Part shown: in pieces, positions 19,989-32,965 of the stretch | Layout: each line of letters starts with the position of its first letter | How positions within the stretch are numbered: position 1 is the stretch's first letter | Assembly: GCA_028386065.3 (NCBI GenBank) | Contig: JAKUCV010000331.1 | Coordinates: forward strand, 2,188-66,187 | Length of the DNA: 64,000 bases | Source: Turnera subulata | Lineage: Eukaryota > Streptophyta > Magnoliopsida > Malpighiales > Passifloraceae | Direction of reading: 5' to 3' | Made by a program: the position numbers and the translations under genes | The notes under the pieces: model-generated | Told to the model about the DNA's origin: nothing | The model's database searches: none | What the model saw: the letters and a program-made list of their open reading frames with translations, nothing else

Positions 19989-21524
19989 TGTTAGTTATAT
20001 GCCCAAAAGCCAATCTATGGATGATTGTAGTCATGTATATACTTTGAGGTTATTCCAATAAATATGATTATGAGATAATTGCTTGCACATATTTATAACC
20101 CTAGTTCATATTTGATATATTCTTAAATATCCCTAGTCGGTTATTATTACGGATGGGTTGTAATAATAAATTAAGACTAGCATATGTTGAGAATTTATAT
20201 GTGATATGAATTCAACATACGGGTACAAGTTAGAGAACTTGTGGACCAGACCGACCCACATAAGAACACTACATGGAACGTTATATGTATGTCATTAGTG
20301 TTTCTTATAGATGTATTGTCCTTCGACCTGAGACCGTCAAGGTATCCAACATATGAATCATGTACTTTGATATTATTCCTAGTCATCCGTAACTGGGTGG
20401 ACATAAGGGTAATCATTGGGTATATGATGATTATGTAGTGGGTTTTGATTGATCAAGAGGGGATTCGTCTGACCCATATAACGGGTATATTATCGGATGG
20501 TTTCTTGATAGAGTTGAACTGTTAAATGCATGACCATGCTCGGATTAGGTGATATGGTGATATCACGGGTATCCGTTTTAAACAGTTATCGGGGATCAAG
20601 AAACATAGATTAAACATATACGAGATTGGCATATTCCATGTTTCGTGTTTGATCTTGGTAATGGGACGAAAGGACGATGACATGTTCTGAGGCACAGAGA
20701 ATCAGTACCGATCTTGTCGTTCGGGTAACAATGATGTGTTGCTAGACGCTGCTCTTTGTTTATAATTGTAAAATGAGATTTTACAATTATTGCCGGACGT
20801 TACAAGTGCCTACAGGGTCACACACAAAGAACTGTTGATTCGAGCAGTTGGTTGAACCATGGATGGACCGGGGTGTGGTTGGACCGTGGTTGGACCGTGG
20901 TTGGACCATGATTGAACCAGGGTCGTTTTGGGACAATAATTATCAGAATTATTGACCAGAGATTAGTGGAGAGGAGTGTTTATGTCTGCTTATGGCTATT
21001 GGTGGACGTGATAATGAAATGTCATTATCATGGGCCATTAAGGTCATTATCATGGGCCATTAGTGTTGGCCATTCACTTATGCACTAATTGAGGGATTAG
21101 AGAGAGTTAGTGATCAGATCATATTGGCTGCTCTCTCCCCTCTCTTTGCACGTTTTTGACAGCACCAAAAACACCTCCTCTTCTTCTTCTTCTTCTTCCT
21201 TGTGAAAGATAGAAGAAAACCACACACACAAAAGGCACCCGGTTTTCTTGTTGCTAGCACATCAGTCCGGGGAGCTCGAGGCTTGATTCGTGAGACGATT
21301 CCAAGCCAATCACGGTTCGTGTGGATACCGTAGAGGAGCCATGCCGTTGTCTTGCTCTTGCTGATTCCATACACAAGTTAGGTGAAAGATCCTAACCTTC
21401 CAGGTATGTAAAAAAATTGTTATTCGGTTTATGCATGCTTCACTTGGTTCTTGGATAGTTTCCCTTGTTTCCGCTGCTTGTTGTGCTTGTTATGAATGTC
21501 ATAATAGCTCTAGGGAAACTTACA
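19989..21524 (+). mobile_element. copia 5' LTR
   Basis: 1536 bp, starting TGTTAGTTATATGCCC and ending GGGAAACTTACA. It contains GGTTGGACC-type decamer repeats (about 20865-20925), a duplicated GGTCATTATCATGGGCCATTA-like segment (about 21012-21062) and a (CTT)n tract near 21180. The decamer copy number differs from the 3' LTR (27180-27250). Confidence 0.95.
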
Positions 21525-21525
21525 G

Positions 21526-21538
21526 TGGTAGCGGAGCC
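21526..21538 (+). other. Primer-binding site, initiator tRNA-Met type
   Basis: TGGTAGCGGAGCC one base after the 5' LTR end; the same sequence as in the SIRE-type element. Confidence 0.85.
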
Positions 21539-22617
21539 TCTTGTGAAGCTCTAAACCGAACTGTTGTGCATATGTGATATGTTCATCTTAATGTATGTGA
21601 TATGTTAAGTTCAATTTGGTGTATGTGATATGCTGAATTCATTTTGTATGTGTTATGCTGAATTCGTTTGTATATGTGACATATGTTGAAGTTATTTTTG
21701 TCAAAAGTGTTTTGATATCAGGCACTTGATTGGTATGTGATATCAATCAAAGTGTGTTTTGGTAGAAAGTCGAATGAGTTCGACAAGGGTGCTTGAAAGG
21801 TATATGATACCTACAACAACGATGTTCTGGAATCCAGTGACTTCAACAGCTAATTCAGGGCAGAAGGAGGCCGAATTGGTGTCTGTTCTGAACAGAAAAG
21901 TTGTAGAAATACTTCTTAGCTTTCCAGGGACACTGAGATTGCACCAAACCGAGCTCTACAGCTATGGATATGGCCGAAATACTGAGTGCTGCCAAGTAGT
22001 TGGGAGAATCAGATTCTCAAAACATCGATGTTCAAGTTAGACATCGATGTTCATATGTATTTTTGGTTTCCAAATTTACAAAACATCAATGTATGAATTT
22101 TTGATTATATGCATGTGATGTATGAACATATGTTGATGTAAATATTAAGTTCTTAGTTGCCTTCAATGATAAGCACTCATCAAGCTTAAGATCAACAATA
22201 GGTAGTTTTTGCCAAAGCAAGGTGCCATTGTTTATCCTAAGAAGGTGCGAGTGGATAATTGTAATATCTCGATTGCTTATTATGGGTGTGGACTTAACTA
22301 GGATATCTTAATAGGATTAAGGACCTAGAGGCAAGGGTTGAGCAATGTCTATAAGATAGACTTGGACAAGGTGTTGTTCACTCAACTATCCAAGAGTTAC
22401 ATAGAGATGTAATTGACAAGAGTTGTCTACCGAAATAGCTATGATGTAGGTTTATCAGCCAAAGCTGACTTATGTTGTAGTGAAATATGGATCTTGGCCT
22501 ACTTGTTATCATTTTATTGATTCATAGTAGGAGCATCATTTAATTAAATTCCTTGTTAAATGTTTTATGTATGCATGACTCTTATTTGTGTGAGTTGTTC
22601 TTTGTTGTAGAATTATC
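21539..22617 (+). other. copia leader with two AACATCGATGTT-type sites
   Basis: An untranslated stretch of about 1.1 kb. AACATCGATGTT at 22021-22032 and GACATCGATGTT at 22040-22051 are followed by a decayed AACATCAATGTA at 22082. The matching place in the minus-strand relative (56719-57258) has 17 copies, so array size varies between copies. No ORF is supported. Confidence 0.7.
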
Positions 22618-23208
22618 ATGGCACAAAACACAGGTACATTGTCATTGCGATCAGTCCTTGAGAAGGAGAAACTTAATGGAAACAATTTCCTAAAGTGGTA
22701 TCGCAATCTGAGGATTATCCTCGAGCAAGAAAAGAAACTGTATGTCCTCGAAGTTCCGAATGAACCAGCGCCTAGTGCACCAAGGGCAGAAAGAGATGCT
22801 TACAAGAAGCATCTTGATGATGCAGTGGATGTTGCATGCTTCATGCTTATGGCCATGGAATCTGAAATTCAGAAACAACATGAGCTAATGGGGGCGTTCG
22901 ATATGATCGAACACCTTAAAATGCTCTTTGAGGAGCAGGCTAGGCATGAGAGGTATGAGACCTCTAAAGCATTATTCCAATGCAGAATGGCTGAAGCATC
23001 ACCCGTTAGACCTCATGTGCTGAAAATGATCGGTTACATTGAAAGCCTTGAGAGTCTAGGGTTTCCTTTGTAAAAGGAATTGGCTGTAGACCTTGTCTTG
23101 CAATCATTGCCGGACAGCTACAACCAATTTGTCATGAACTTCAACATGAACCATCTTGACAAGTCCTTGTCCGAGTTGCTCAATATGTTGGGAACAGCTG
23201 AGCAATAA
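22618..23208 (+). pseudogene. gag: copia gag, N-terminal part
   Basis: Starts MAQNTGTLSLRSVLEKEKLN, a copia gag (UBN2-like) start with LNGNNFLKWYRNLRIIL, and continues through YETSKALFQCRMAE and LPDSYNQFVMNF. Two in-frame stops, TAA at 23071-23073 and 23206-23208, stand where the minus-strand relative has CAA, so both are C-to-T changes. The frame continues into the next entry without a shift. Confidence 0.9.
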
Positions 23209-26200
23209 ATGAGGACAAACAAAACCAACATATTGATGATTGGTAAGGGCAAAGGAAAGGGTAAGGCAAGGTTCGACAAGAAGAAGAAGTGTGCCAAAAG
23301 GTTTGGTGCTTGTGCTTCTCCTTGTGATCATGTGCTTAAACCCAAGGGTGGAGTTGCAAAGGATGGACATTGTTTCCATTGCAACAAACCGGGCCTTTGG
23401 AAGCGCAACTGCCCAGTTTACCTTGAAGAGGTAAAGAGGAACAAGAAGGGAAGTGAGACTTCTACTACAGGTATTTTCGTTATAGAAGCTAATATTTCTA
23501 CTTCTGCATCATGGGTATTAGATACCGGCTGTGGTCCTCACATTTGTATAAATGTGCAGGAATTAAGAAAGAGTAGAAGATTGGCGAAGGGTGAGAAAGA
23601 CCTACATGTCGGGAATGGAGCAAGGGTTGTTGCTTTAGCCGTAGGGACTTATTTTCTATCTTTACCTAGTGGCTTGGTTTTGGAACTTGATGATTGTTAT
23701 TTTGTACCTTCCATAAGCAGAAATTTGATTTCTGTATCTTGTTTGGACAAGAAAGGATTTTCATTTGTAATAAAGAACAAATGTTGTTCAATTTATTTCA
23801 ATAATGTATATTATGGTGGCGCAAATTTATGCAATGGATTGTATGTTCTAAACCTTGAGATGCCGATCTATAATGTTAGTACGAAGAAGGTTAGAATAAA
23901 CGATTCTAATGAAACCTACCTTTGGCATTGTCGTTTAGGCCATATAAACGAAACTCACATTGCGCAACTCCATAAAGATGGATTACTAGACTCATTTGAT
24001 TTTGAATCATATGAGACATGTGAGTCATGTTTGTTAGGCAAAATAACTAAAGCTCCCTTTAAGGGTAAAGGTGAAAGAGCCTCGGACTTATTAGGTCTCA
24101 TACATACTGATGTATGCGGACCAATGTCTACACATGCTAGAGGTGGCTTTCAATACTTCATTACGTTTACTGATGACTTCAGTAGATACGGCTATGTGTA
24201 TCTAATGAGACACAAGTCGGAGTACTTTGAAAAGTTCAAAGAATTTAAGAATGAAGTACAGAATCAGCTCGGGAAAAGTATTAAGATGCTTCGATCAGAT
24301 CGAGGCGGTGAATACTTAGACTGAGGTTTTCTTGACTATCTAAGGTATTGTGGTATAGTATCACAACTCACTCCACCGGGTACGCCTCAGTGGAATGGTG
24401 TATCCGAAAGGAGGAACATAACCTTGTTGGACATGGTTCGTTCGATGATGAGTAAAGCTGACCTTCCTTCCTCCTTTTGGGGACATGCACTATTGAGTGT
24501 TGCTTTTACACTTAACCGTGTTCCGTCTAAATCAGTCGAAAAGACACCATATGAGATATGGACTGGGAAGCGTCCCAATCTGTCTTTTATGAGGATTTGG
24601 GGTTGTGAGGCTTACGTAAGACGTGAAGCTTCGGATAAACTTGGCCCAAAATCCGAGAAGTGCCTATTTGTAGGTTTCCCTAAGGAAACTAAAGGGTATA
24701 ACTTCTATAATCCCACCGACCACAAAGTGTTTGTTGCTCGGAGTGCAATTTTTCTAGAAAGACAGTTTATTTCTAGAGGAATCAGTGGGAGAAAAATAGA
24801 ACTCGAAGAAGTTCGAGATCTAGAGACTGAGATGGAACAAGAACAAGAACCACAAGATGTTGTGGACGAGAATCCTGTTCCTGTAACACACGGACCGCGT
24901 AGGTTAGATAGGATTCGGCATGAGCCCGAGAGATATGGATTTCTCATGACTCATATAGGTGACGTGATGCTCATAGATGAGGATGAGCCCACTACCTATC
25001 AGCAGGCCGTTACGGGTCCGGACTCCCAGAAGTGGCTAGAAGCCATGAATTCGGAAATGGAATCCATGTATCAAAACAAGGTATGGACCTTGGTTGATCC
25101 ACCCGAAGGGGTAAAACCCATAGGGTGCAAGTGGGTCTTTAAGAAAAAGACCGACATGGATGATAATGTGATTACCTATAAAGGGCGGTTGGTTGCAAAA
25201 GGTTTCAAACAAGTTCATGGTATAGACTATGATGAAACCTTCTCACCAGTTGCCATGGTTAAATCCATTCGGATTCTTTTGGCTATAGCCGCCTACCATG
25301 ATTATGAGATATGGCAAATGGATGTCAAAACCGCTTTCCTTAACGGAAATCTTTTAGAGGATGTGTATATGACACAGCCTGAAGGTTTTGTCGATCCAAA
25401 GAATGTCAACATGGTATGCAAATTGCAAAGGTCCATTTATGGACTTAAGCAAGCTTCAAGGAGTTGGAATCTTCGTTTTAATGATGTAATCAAAGAGTTT
25501 GGTTTCATCAAAAATGAAGATGAACCATGTGTTTACAAGAAGGTTAGTGGGAGCACTATAGTTTTCTTGTTGTTATATGTTGAAGACATTCTGCTCATTG
25601 GGAATGACATTCCAACACTACAGTCTGTAAAGGCTTGGTTAGGAAAGAATTTCTCGATAAAGGACTTAGGAGAAGCTGCCTATGTATTAGGCATTAAGAT
25701 CTATAGAGATAGATCCAAAAGGCTTCTCGGGCTAAGTCAGAGTACGTATATTGACAAGGTGCTAAAGAGGTTTAGCATGGAGAATTCCGAGAAGGGATTC
25801 TTGCCCATGTCACATGGCGTCTCTATCTCGAAGAGTCAATGTCCTAGTACGCCTAAGGAGAGAGAGCGGATGAGTCAGATTCCTTATGCTTCGGCAATAG
25901 GATCTATCATGTACGCTATGCTATGTACTCGACCAGATGTCGCTTATGCTCTGAGTGTCACGAGCAGGTACCAATCTGATCCCAGTGAGAGTCACTGGAT
26001 AGCGGTTAAGAACATCCTTAAGTACTTGAGAAGGACTAAGGATGCATTCCTGGTTTACGGAAGCGTTGATGAGCTCGTAGTAAAGGGTTACACCGATGCT
26101 AGCTTCAAAACCGACAGGGATGACTACAGTTCGCAATCAGGATATGTGTTTTGTCTTGGAGGTGGTGCTGTATGCTAGAAGAGTTCTAAGCAAGAGACAG

Positions 26201-26422
26201 TTGCAGACTCTACAACTGAGGCTGAGTACATTGCAGCCTCAGATGCGGCGAAAGAGGCTGTTTGGATTAAGAAGTTCGTAACTGAACTCGGCGTGGTTCC
26301 TAGTATTGAGAGTCCGATTGAGCTCTATTGTGACAACAATGGAACAATCGCACAAGCTCAAGAACCTAGATACCACCAAAGATCCAAACATATTCTCCGA
26401 CGCTATCATCTTATTCGAGAGA
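23209..26422 (+). pseudogene. pol: copia gag C-terminus and pol (PR-IN-RT-RH)
   Basis: One frame, in order: zinc knuckle CFHCNKPGLWKRNC, in which the expected His is replaced (GH becomes GL); protease motif WVLDTGCGPHI; integrase zinc region HCRLGHIN...CESC; integrase core with HTDVCGP and SDRGGEY; reverse transcriptase with WQMDVKTAFLNG and YVEDILL (canonical YVDD has D changed to E); RNase H with GYTDAS and ELYCDNNGTI. Stops interrupt at 24322-24324 (TGA, CGA in the relative) and 26176-26178 (TAG, TGG in the relative). The 3' end runs into an assembly gap. Not functional. Confidence 0.93.
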
Positions 26423-26740
26423 NNNNNNNNNNNNNNNNNNNNNNNNNNNNNNNNNNNNNNNNNNNNNNNNNNNNNNNNNNNNNNNNNNNNNNNNNNNNNN
26501 NNNNNNNNNNNNNNNNNNNNNNNNNNNNNNNNNNNNNNNNNNNNNNNNNNNNNNNNNNNNNNNNNNNNNNNNNNNNNNNNNNNNNNNNNNNNNNNNNNNN
26601 NNNNNNNNNNNNNNNNNNNNNNNNNNNNNNNNNNNNNNNNNNNNNNNNNNNNNNNNNNNNNNNNNNNNNNNNNNNNNNNNNNNNNNNNNNNNNNNNNNNN
26701 NNNNNNNNNNNNNNNNNNNNNNNNNNNNNNNNNNNNNNNN
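26423..26740. other. Assembly gap (318 N) over RNase H end, PPT and 3' LTR start
   Basis: By alignment with the minus-strand copia (46614-46770) and the 5' LTR (19989-20418) the missing sequence should be about 587 bp, so 318 N is probably not the true length unless there is a deletion. Confidence 0.9.
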
Positions 26741-27858
26741 GGTATATGATGATTATGTAGTGGGTTTTGATTGATCAAGAGGGGATTCGTCCGACCCATA
26801 TAACGGGTATATTATCGGATGGTTTCTTGATAGAGTTGAACTGTTAAATGCATGGCCATGCTCGGATTAGGTGATATGGTGATATCACGGGTATCCGTTT
26901 TAAACAGTTATCTCGGGGATCAAGAAACATAGATTAAACATATACGAGATTGGCATATTCCATGTTTCGTGTTTGATCTTGGTAATGGGACGAAAGGACG
27001 ATGACATGTTCTGAGGCATAGAGAATCAGTACCGATCTTGTCGTTCGGGTAACAATGATGTGTTGCTAGACGCCGCTCTTTGTTTATAATTGTAAAATGA
27101 GATTTTACAATTATTGTCGGACGTTACAAGTGCCTACAGGGTCACACACAAAGAACTGTTGATTCGAGCAGTTGGTTGAACCGTGGTTGGACCATGGTTG
27201 GAACGGGTGTGGTTGGACCGTGGTTGAACTGTGGTTGGACCATGGTTGAACCAGGGTCGTTTTGGGACAATAATTATCAGAATTATTGACCAGAGATTAG
27301 TGGAGAGGAGTGTTTATGTCTGCTTATGGCTAATGGTGGACGTGATAATGAAATGTCATTATCATGGGCCATTAAGGTCATTATCATGGGCCATTAGTGT
27401 TGGCCATTCACTTATGCACTAATTGAGGGATTAGAGAGAGTTAGTGATCAGATCATATTGGCTGCTCTCTCCCCTCTCTTTGCACGTTTTTGACAGCACC
27501 AAAAACACCTCCTCTTCTTCTTCTTCTTCTTCCTTGTGAAAGATATAAGAAAACCACACACACAAAAGGCACCCGGTTTTCTTGTTGCTAGCACATCAGT
27601 CCGGGGAGCTCGAGGCTTGATTCGTGAGACGATTCCAAGCCAATCACGGTTCGTGTGGATACCGTAGAGGAGCCAGGCCGTTGTCTTGCTCTTGCTGATT
27701 CCATACACAAGTTAGGTGAAAGATCCTAACATTCCAGGTATGTAAAAAAATTGTTATTCGGTTTATGCATGCTTCACCTGGTTCTTGGATAGTTTCCCAT
27801 GTTTCCGCTGCTTGTTGTGCTTGTTATGAATGTCATAATAGCTCTAGGGAAACTTACA
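26741..27858 (+). mobile_element. copia 3' LTR, 5' end in gap
   Basis: Near-identical to 20419-21524 and ends GGGAAACTTACA, followed by target duplication GAACC. Differences include fewer or altered GGTTGGACC decamers and a TC insertion near 26910. Confidence 0.95.
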
Positions 27859-27863
27859 GAACC

Positions 27864-28643
27864 TGTGAGTGAAAACAAATGGGTTTAGTATAGGTTGAGA
27901 GCGCCTGCAAGAACTGATCTGTGTAATTGACTTTGTGTTCTCGACAGGCTCAGCCATAGGCTCAGTCACGGACTCAGCGCTGTCTCAGCATGTTACGACA
28001 CAGTCAAGAAAGAATGACACAGCTTTTAATCTGATTCGTGATTGATTATTGAGTAGCCTATTTTCAATATAGTGGCAGCATGGTGAAGGACCGAAAGGAG
28101 AAGCCAAGCGTGCCAGACCAACAATAGTCAGCCTTCCCTCCCTAGCCGTTCGAAAGAAGATAAGGAGAGACTGTGGGTAATTAGCACCAACACCGAGCTC
28201 CATCTCTAAGTGGACGTCTACTCTAGTGACAGGGGGTAGATGGAAGCTTAGGGAACTATCAATCAGATCAAAAGCCATTGGTAGTACATTAGGTTGGAAG
28301 CCCCTTCAAGACTTCTAATTAAACAGAGGGCGTCACACAGGCCCAGCCTGTGATGATGCTGTTGAGCAATATAAAGGACAAGGGCAAGACATGTGAATCC
28401 CTGGATACCTAAGATTTTACCAAAACCTGATTTTCACCTACTTCAACATTACTATTACTTTTATTCTCTTACTTAATTTAATTTCAATTTGCACTTACCC
28501 CATAATCCATTTTTTGTTTAATTATCTCAAGCCTAATTCGTCTAAGGTAAGGAGTGACAGACTCATCCCAGTCCCTGTGGATACGACCTTGATAGAGTAC
28601 TATAACAAACCTGTGCACTTGCAGGACACTTCAGCACACATCA
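27864..28643 (+). mobile_element. Athila 5' LTR, right fragment
   Basis: Matches 39659-40437 of the 3' LTR and ends CAGCACACATCA. It includes copies or half-sites of the ACAGGCTCAGCC palindrome (27944; 28337-28351 with ACAGGC/GCCTGT arms). Confidence 0.9.
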
Positions 28644-28649
28644 AGTTTT

Positions 28650-28667
28650 TGGCACCGTTGCTGGGGA
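28650..28667 (+). other. Primer-binding site, tRNA-Asp type
   Basis: TGGCACCGTTGCTGGGGA lies seven bases after the LTR end. Athila elements typically carry TGGCGCCGTTGCCGGGGA here; two C-to-T/G-to-A type differences are seen. Confidence 0.8.
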
Positions 28668-28762
28668 CTGGCGCTTGATTCTTTTGCTTTATATTTGATT
28701 TATTAGGCTTTTTGTATTTTACCCCTTTTCTTTTTCCAAAGTTCGAAGTTTTCAGGTGGTGC

Positions 28763-30157
28763 ATGCCCCAAACTAGGAGCAAACAACCAGCTCTAATCTT
28801 CCACCAGGAGAATGAAAAGACAGCCCGCCAGATTCGCAAGCAAAAGCAAAAAAACATGGCGGTCAGACCCAACGAGGGAGCGCAACAGGGCATTGAACAG
28901 GCTCAGCCTGTTCGACCCTACATCCCCTTGTCCCAGCTCCTACAACCACCAACCACCATCATCCACAACAGCATAGCCATTCCAGATGTAGATGCTCCAT
29001 ATGAGATCAGAACCAACTTGCTGACCATGTTGGAGAGGCGCACCTTTGGAGGCACCCCCTCTGAAGATCCAAACTCGCACTTGCAAAACTTTCTGCGAGT
29101 GTGCAGTACAGTGAACATAGCAGGGATGACCAAGGAGCAGCTATACATGAGAGTGTTCCCATTCTCGCTCAGAGATGCGGCATTTGAATGGCTCAATAAC
29201 CATGAAGCAGGCCATTTCACTGACTGGGACAGTCTAGTCAGAGCTTTCTTGAAGGAGTACCATCCCTCTAGGAAAGCTGCAAGTTTAAGGCAGCAGCTTA
29301 TTGGTTTCTCTCAATGCTATGATGAATCAATTCGTGATGCTTGGGAGCGTTTCAAGGGATTACTCAGAAGATGCCCAAACCACCGAATTGATGAGGCCGT
29401 ACAGCTAGAACAATTCTATTGTGGCCTATGTAATGAAGATCAGAACACCCTGGACAAGATGGCCAATGGTGCATTCTTGGACAAGGACAATAATGATGGA
29501 GTAGCCATTCTGGAGGCATTGTCCAAGAGAAAGACCCAAGTCAGGGGAGTCAAATCCTCTGGAATAATTGGTGTGGACAGAGTAACTAAGCTTGAGGCTG
29601 AGATAGAAGCCCTCAAGAAGAAACTAGGGGCTGCTCAAGTCAAGACAGCCTCAGCCACAGCCCCAGACTGTGAACACTGTGGAGGACCTCACGGTACATC
29701 CAGATGCCCACTCTTTGCCGAATGCGATTCTGAGCAAGCTCACTTCATCCAGCAAAAGTCGGGCCCATATGGAAACACTTATAATCCATCCTAGAGAAAT
29801 CATCCAAACTTTTCTTGGAAGGGACCGACCGAAGAAAGAATTCTACACCAGGCCCAGTACCAGAGGCAGAACCAGGGAGGACAGCCACAGTACCAGAGGC
29901 AGAGCCAAAGAAGACAGCAAGGCAACAACACCGACATGATGACCATGCTGCAGTCCATCCTGGAGAAACAGAACAAAATAAGTGAGGAGATCAGCCAACT
30001 CAAACCTCACAACAGAATCCTCAAAAACCAAATTGCCCAACAAGCCTCCACATCCACTAGCCAATAAAGAGCTCTCCCAGGAAAACCAATAGAGAACCCA
30101 AGAAACGAGCATGTCAAGGCTGTAACACTTCGTAGTGGGAAGGAGCTGAGAGACACA
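28763..30157 (+). pseudogene. gag: Athila gag
   Basis: I place the start at ATG 28763 (MPQTRSKQ); an in-frame ATG at 28712 is less typical. The capsid region is clear: FGGTPSEDPNSHLQNFL, then FPFSLRDAAFEWL, FLKEYHPSRKAASLRQQL and a short Cys/His box CEHCGGPHGTSRCP (CX2CX4HX4C, about residues 307-320). In-frame stops at 29792-29794 (TAG, probably from Trp) and 30065-30067 (TAA) break it before the protease region. The frame continues unshifted into pol. Confidence 0.9.
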
Positions 30158-31471
30158 GTGACAGTACAGACACAGACTGAGTTAGTGTCTGAGCCTGTTA
30201 GCACGAGAAAGGCTGAGAAGCAGCCTCAGACTGTTCTACCTTATCAACCTCCGGTCCCATACCCAGAAGTGTACCACAAATCCAAACTGGAGAAGCAATT
30301 CCGTAAGTTCAAGGAAATGCTGAGTAAATTATATGTCATTGTATCCTTCAGTGATGTGGTTACACAAATGCCTTCGTATGCTAAATTCCTTAAGGATATT
30401 CTGATGAAGAAAAGAACTATTGATGACATTGAGACTGTAGCCATGACAGCCCAGGGGAGTGCCCTCATCCAACACCATCCGCCCAGGAAATGTACAGACC
30501 TAGGGAGCTTCACAATACCTTGCAATATTGGGGACAAAAAGATTGAAGGAGCCTTGTGCGATCTAGGGGCTAGTGTCAGCCTGTTACCGCTCTCTATTAC
30601 TCAGAACATGAGCCTTGGAGTCATCAAGCCCATGAGGATGACCATTCAGCTTGCCGATCGCTAACTTGTATACCCTGTGGGGGTGTTGAAGGATGTTCCA
30701 GTCAAGGTTGGCAATTTCTTCATCCCTGTAGACTTTCTAGTGATGAATATGACAGAGGATGAGAAGACACTCATCATTTTGGGGCGTCCGTTCTTAGCCA
30801 CAGCAGGAGCCATGATCGTCTGCGCCAATGGAACATTGACATTGCGACTTGGAGAGGAGACAGTAGAGTTCAAAGTCCAGAAAGCGCAGAGGAATGAGTT
30901 TGGAGCAGGACAGTGTTGCATGGTTGATGCTGTGCCAGACCCTGTTGATGTGCTTGTCAAGGCATCCCAACTCATGGAGACACATGAGGATGAGCTACTG
31001 GGTTGCCTTGTCAATGGACTCATTGAAGGAGATGAAACGGCCTTGAAGGAGGTAGCAAAATTTCTAGCCGAAGAAACAAAGCCAGGAATTGACGCACAGG
31101 CCCATGCTACAGAACCACAGATTGAGGCTGTCTTTGAGCCTATCCCTGATGCTGTTTCAGAGCCTATTACATTATCCGTTGGACTGGAACTTGCGAAAGA
31201 GGCACCAAGGGTAGAAGCGAAACCTTTACCACCCAACCTCAGGTATATCTACTTAGACCCTGACGCCTCTTCGTTTCCCATTATTGTTGGAGCTGACCTT
31301 TCACAGGAGGAAGAAGACAAGGTACGCACTTTAGTCAACAAACACCGAAAGCCAGTAGGCTACACCATTGACGATCTCACAGGTATCAGCCCTAACCTTT
31401 GCATGCATCATATTCTTTTGTAAGAAGGCAGCAAACCCGTAATAGAACCACAAAGGAGATTAAATGAAAAC
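30158..31471 (+). pseudogene. pol: Athila pol: protease region
   Basis: The same frame as gag. It reads through LEKQFRKFKEMLSKL to the aspartic protease motif CDLGASVSLLPLSI, the usual Athila form of D-S/T-G (DLGAS), then LIILGRPFLATAGA with the conserved flap/ILGRPFL region. TAA at 30662-30664 and 31421-31423 interrupt. The segment before RT is rich in E and A and has little similarity to known domains. Confidence 0.9.
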
Positions 31472-32965
31472 ATGAAAGAAGTGGTTAACAAGGAAATCTT
31501 GAAACTATTAGATGCTGGGATAATCTATCCAATTTTAGATAGTCCTTGGGTTAGTGCCGTGCCTGTAGTTCCTAAAAAGGGAGGAATGACAGTTGTGAAA
31601 AATGAAAAGGAAGAACTCATACCAACTAGGACTGTCACGGGCTGGAGAATGTGCATAGACTATAGGAAGCTTAACAAGGCTACTAGAAAAGACCATTTTC
31701 CTTTACCATTCATTGATCAAATGCTAGAAAGACTTGCCAAGCATACGCATTTTTGCTACTTGAATGGATACTCTGGATTCCTCCAGATCCCAATCCACCC
31801 AAGTGATCAGGAGAAAACAACATTTACATGCCCTTATGGCACATTTGCATATAGGCGCATGCCATTTGGTTTGTGCAACGCCCCTGCCACATTTCAGCGT
31901 TGCATAACGGCCGTATTCCATGACTTGATAGAGCATATAATGGAGGTATTCATGGATGATTTCTCTGTCTATGGAACTTCTTTCGATATTTGTTTGGCTA
32001 ACCTTGAAACACGGTGCGAGACTGTTAACCTTGTTCTGAATTGGGAAAAGAGTCATTTCATGGTGACTGAAGGAATTGTCCTTGGGCGTAAAATTTCAGG
32101 GCATGGAATTGAGGTAGACCAAGCCAAAATTGATATAATTGAAAAACTTCCACCTCCTAATTCTTTTAAAGCAATTCAAGCTTTTCTTGGTCATGCAGGT
32201 TTCTACAGGCGCTTTATTAAGGACTTCTCAAAGATTGCAAAACCTTTGACGAATCTCCTTAGTAAAGATGTCGAATTTGTATTGGATGAATCTTGTTTAG
32301 ATGCTTTTCACAGGATCAAAACAACATTGACCACAGCCCCAATCATTCAGCCCCCAGAATGGAGCCAGCCTTTTGAGATCATGGGTGATGCTAGTGACCA
32401 TGCTGTAGGGGCAGTGCTCGGACAGAGGAAGGACAACAAACTTCATGCAATTTATTATGCAAGTCGAACTCTGGATGAAGCACAAGTCAACTATGCCACC
32501 ACTGAGAAGGAACTCTTGGCAGTGGTATTTGCCATTGGAAAATACTTGCTGGGTTCCAAGGTCATCATACACACCGATCACTCTGCCTTGAAGTGCTTGC
32601 TGACGAAGAAGGAAACCAAACCAAGACTCCTGAGGTGGATACTCCAACTTCAGGAGTTTGACTTAGAAATCCGGGACAAGAAAGGTACAGAGAACGTAGT
32701 AGTTGACCACCTATCCAGACTACCACCAAAGCACATGCCAAGAGAGGACATGCCCATTGATGACCACCTCCCAGACGACAGCCTCATTGCAACCATCCAC
32801 AATGTCACTCACAGGCTCATACCGTGGTATGCAGAAATTATCAATTTCTTAGCCTGTGGAGCACTCCCACCTGATCTGAGTTATGCTCAGAGGAAGAAGT
32901 TCTTCGCTGACATAAAGAACTACCTCTAGGACGAGCCCCTACTATTTAGAAGGTGTGGAGATGGG
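31472..32965 (+). pseudogene. pol: Athila pol: reverse transcriptase and RNase H
   Basis: RT motifs in order: GGMTVVKNEKEELIPTR insert typical of Athila, WRMCIDYRKLNKATRKDHFP, FLQIPIHPSDQEKTTF, YRRMPFGLCNAPATFQRC and the catalytic box VFMDDFSVYG. The connection domain holds FLGHAGFYRRFI. RNase H starts DASDHAVGAVLGQ and keeps TEKELLAVVFA and HTDHSAL. A stop at 32927-32929 (TAG, probably from Trp in the NYLWDE context) separates it from integrase. Confidence 0.93.

Larger units (their letters stand above)
19989..27858 (+). mobile_element. Ty1/copia element with TSD GAACC, nested in Athila LTR
   Basis: 5' LTR 19989-21524, PBS, gag-pol 22618-26422, assembly gap, 3' LTR ending 27858. The target duplication GAACC is perfect (19984-19988, 27859-27863). 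Joining the flanks restores the Athila LTR sequence seen at 39650-39665. Gag-pol is one frame with four nonsense codons and no frameshift in the sequenced part. It is close to the minus-strand copy at 45504-58331. Confidence 0.95.
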
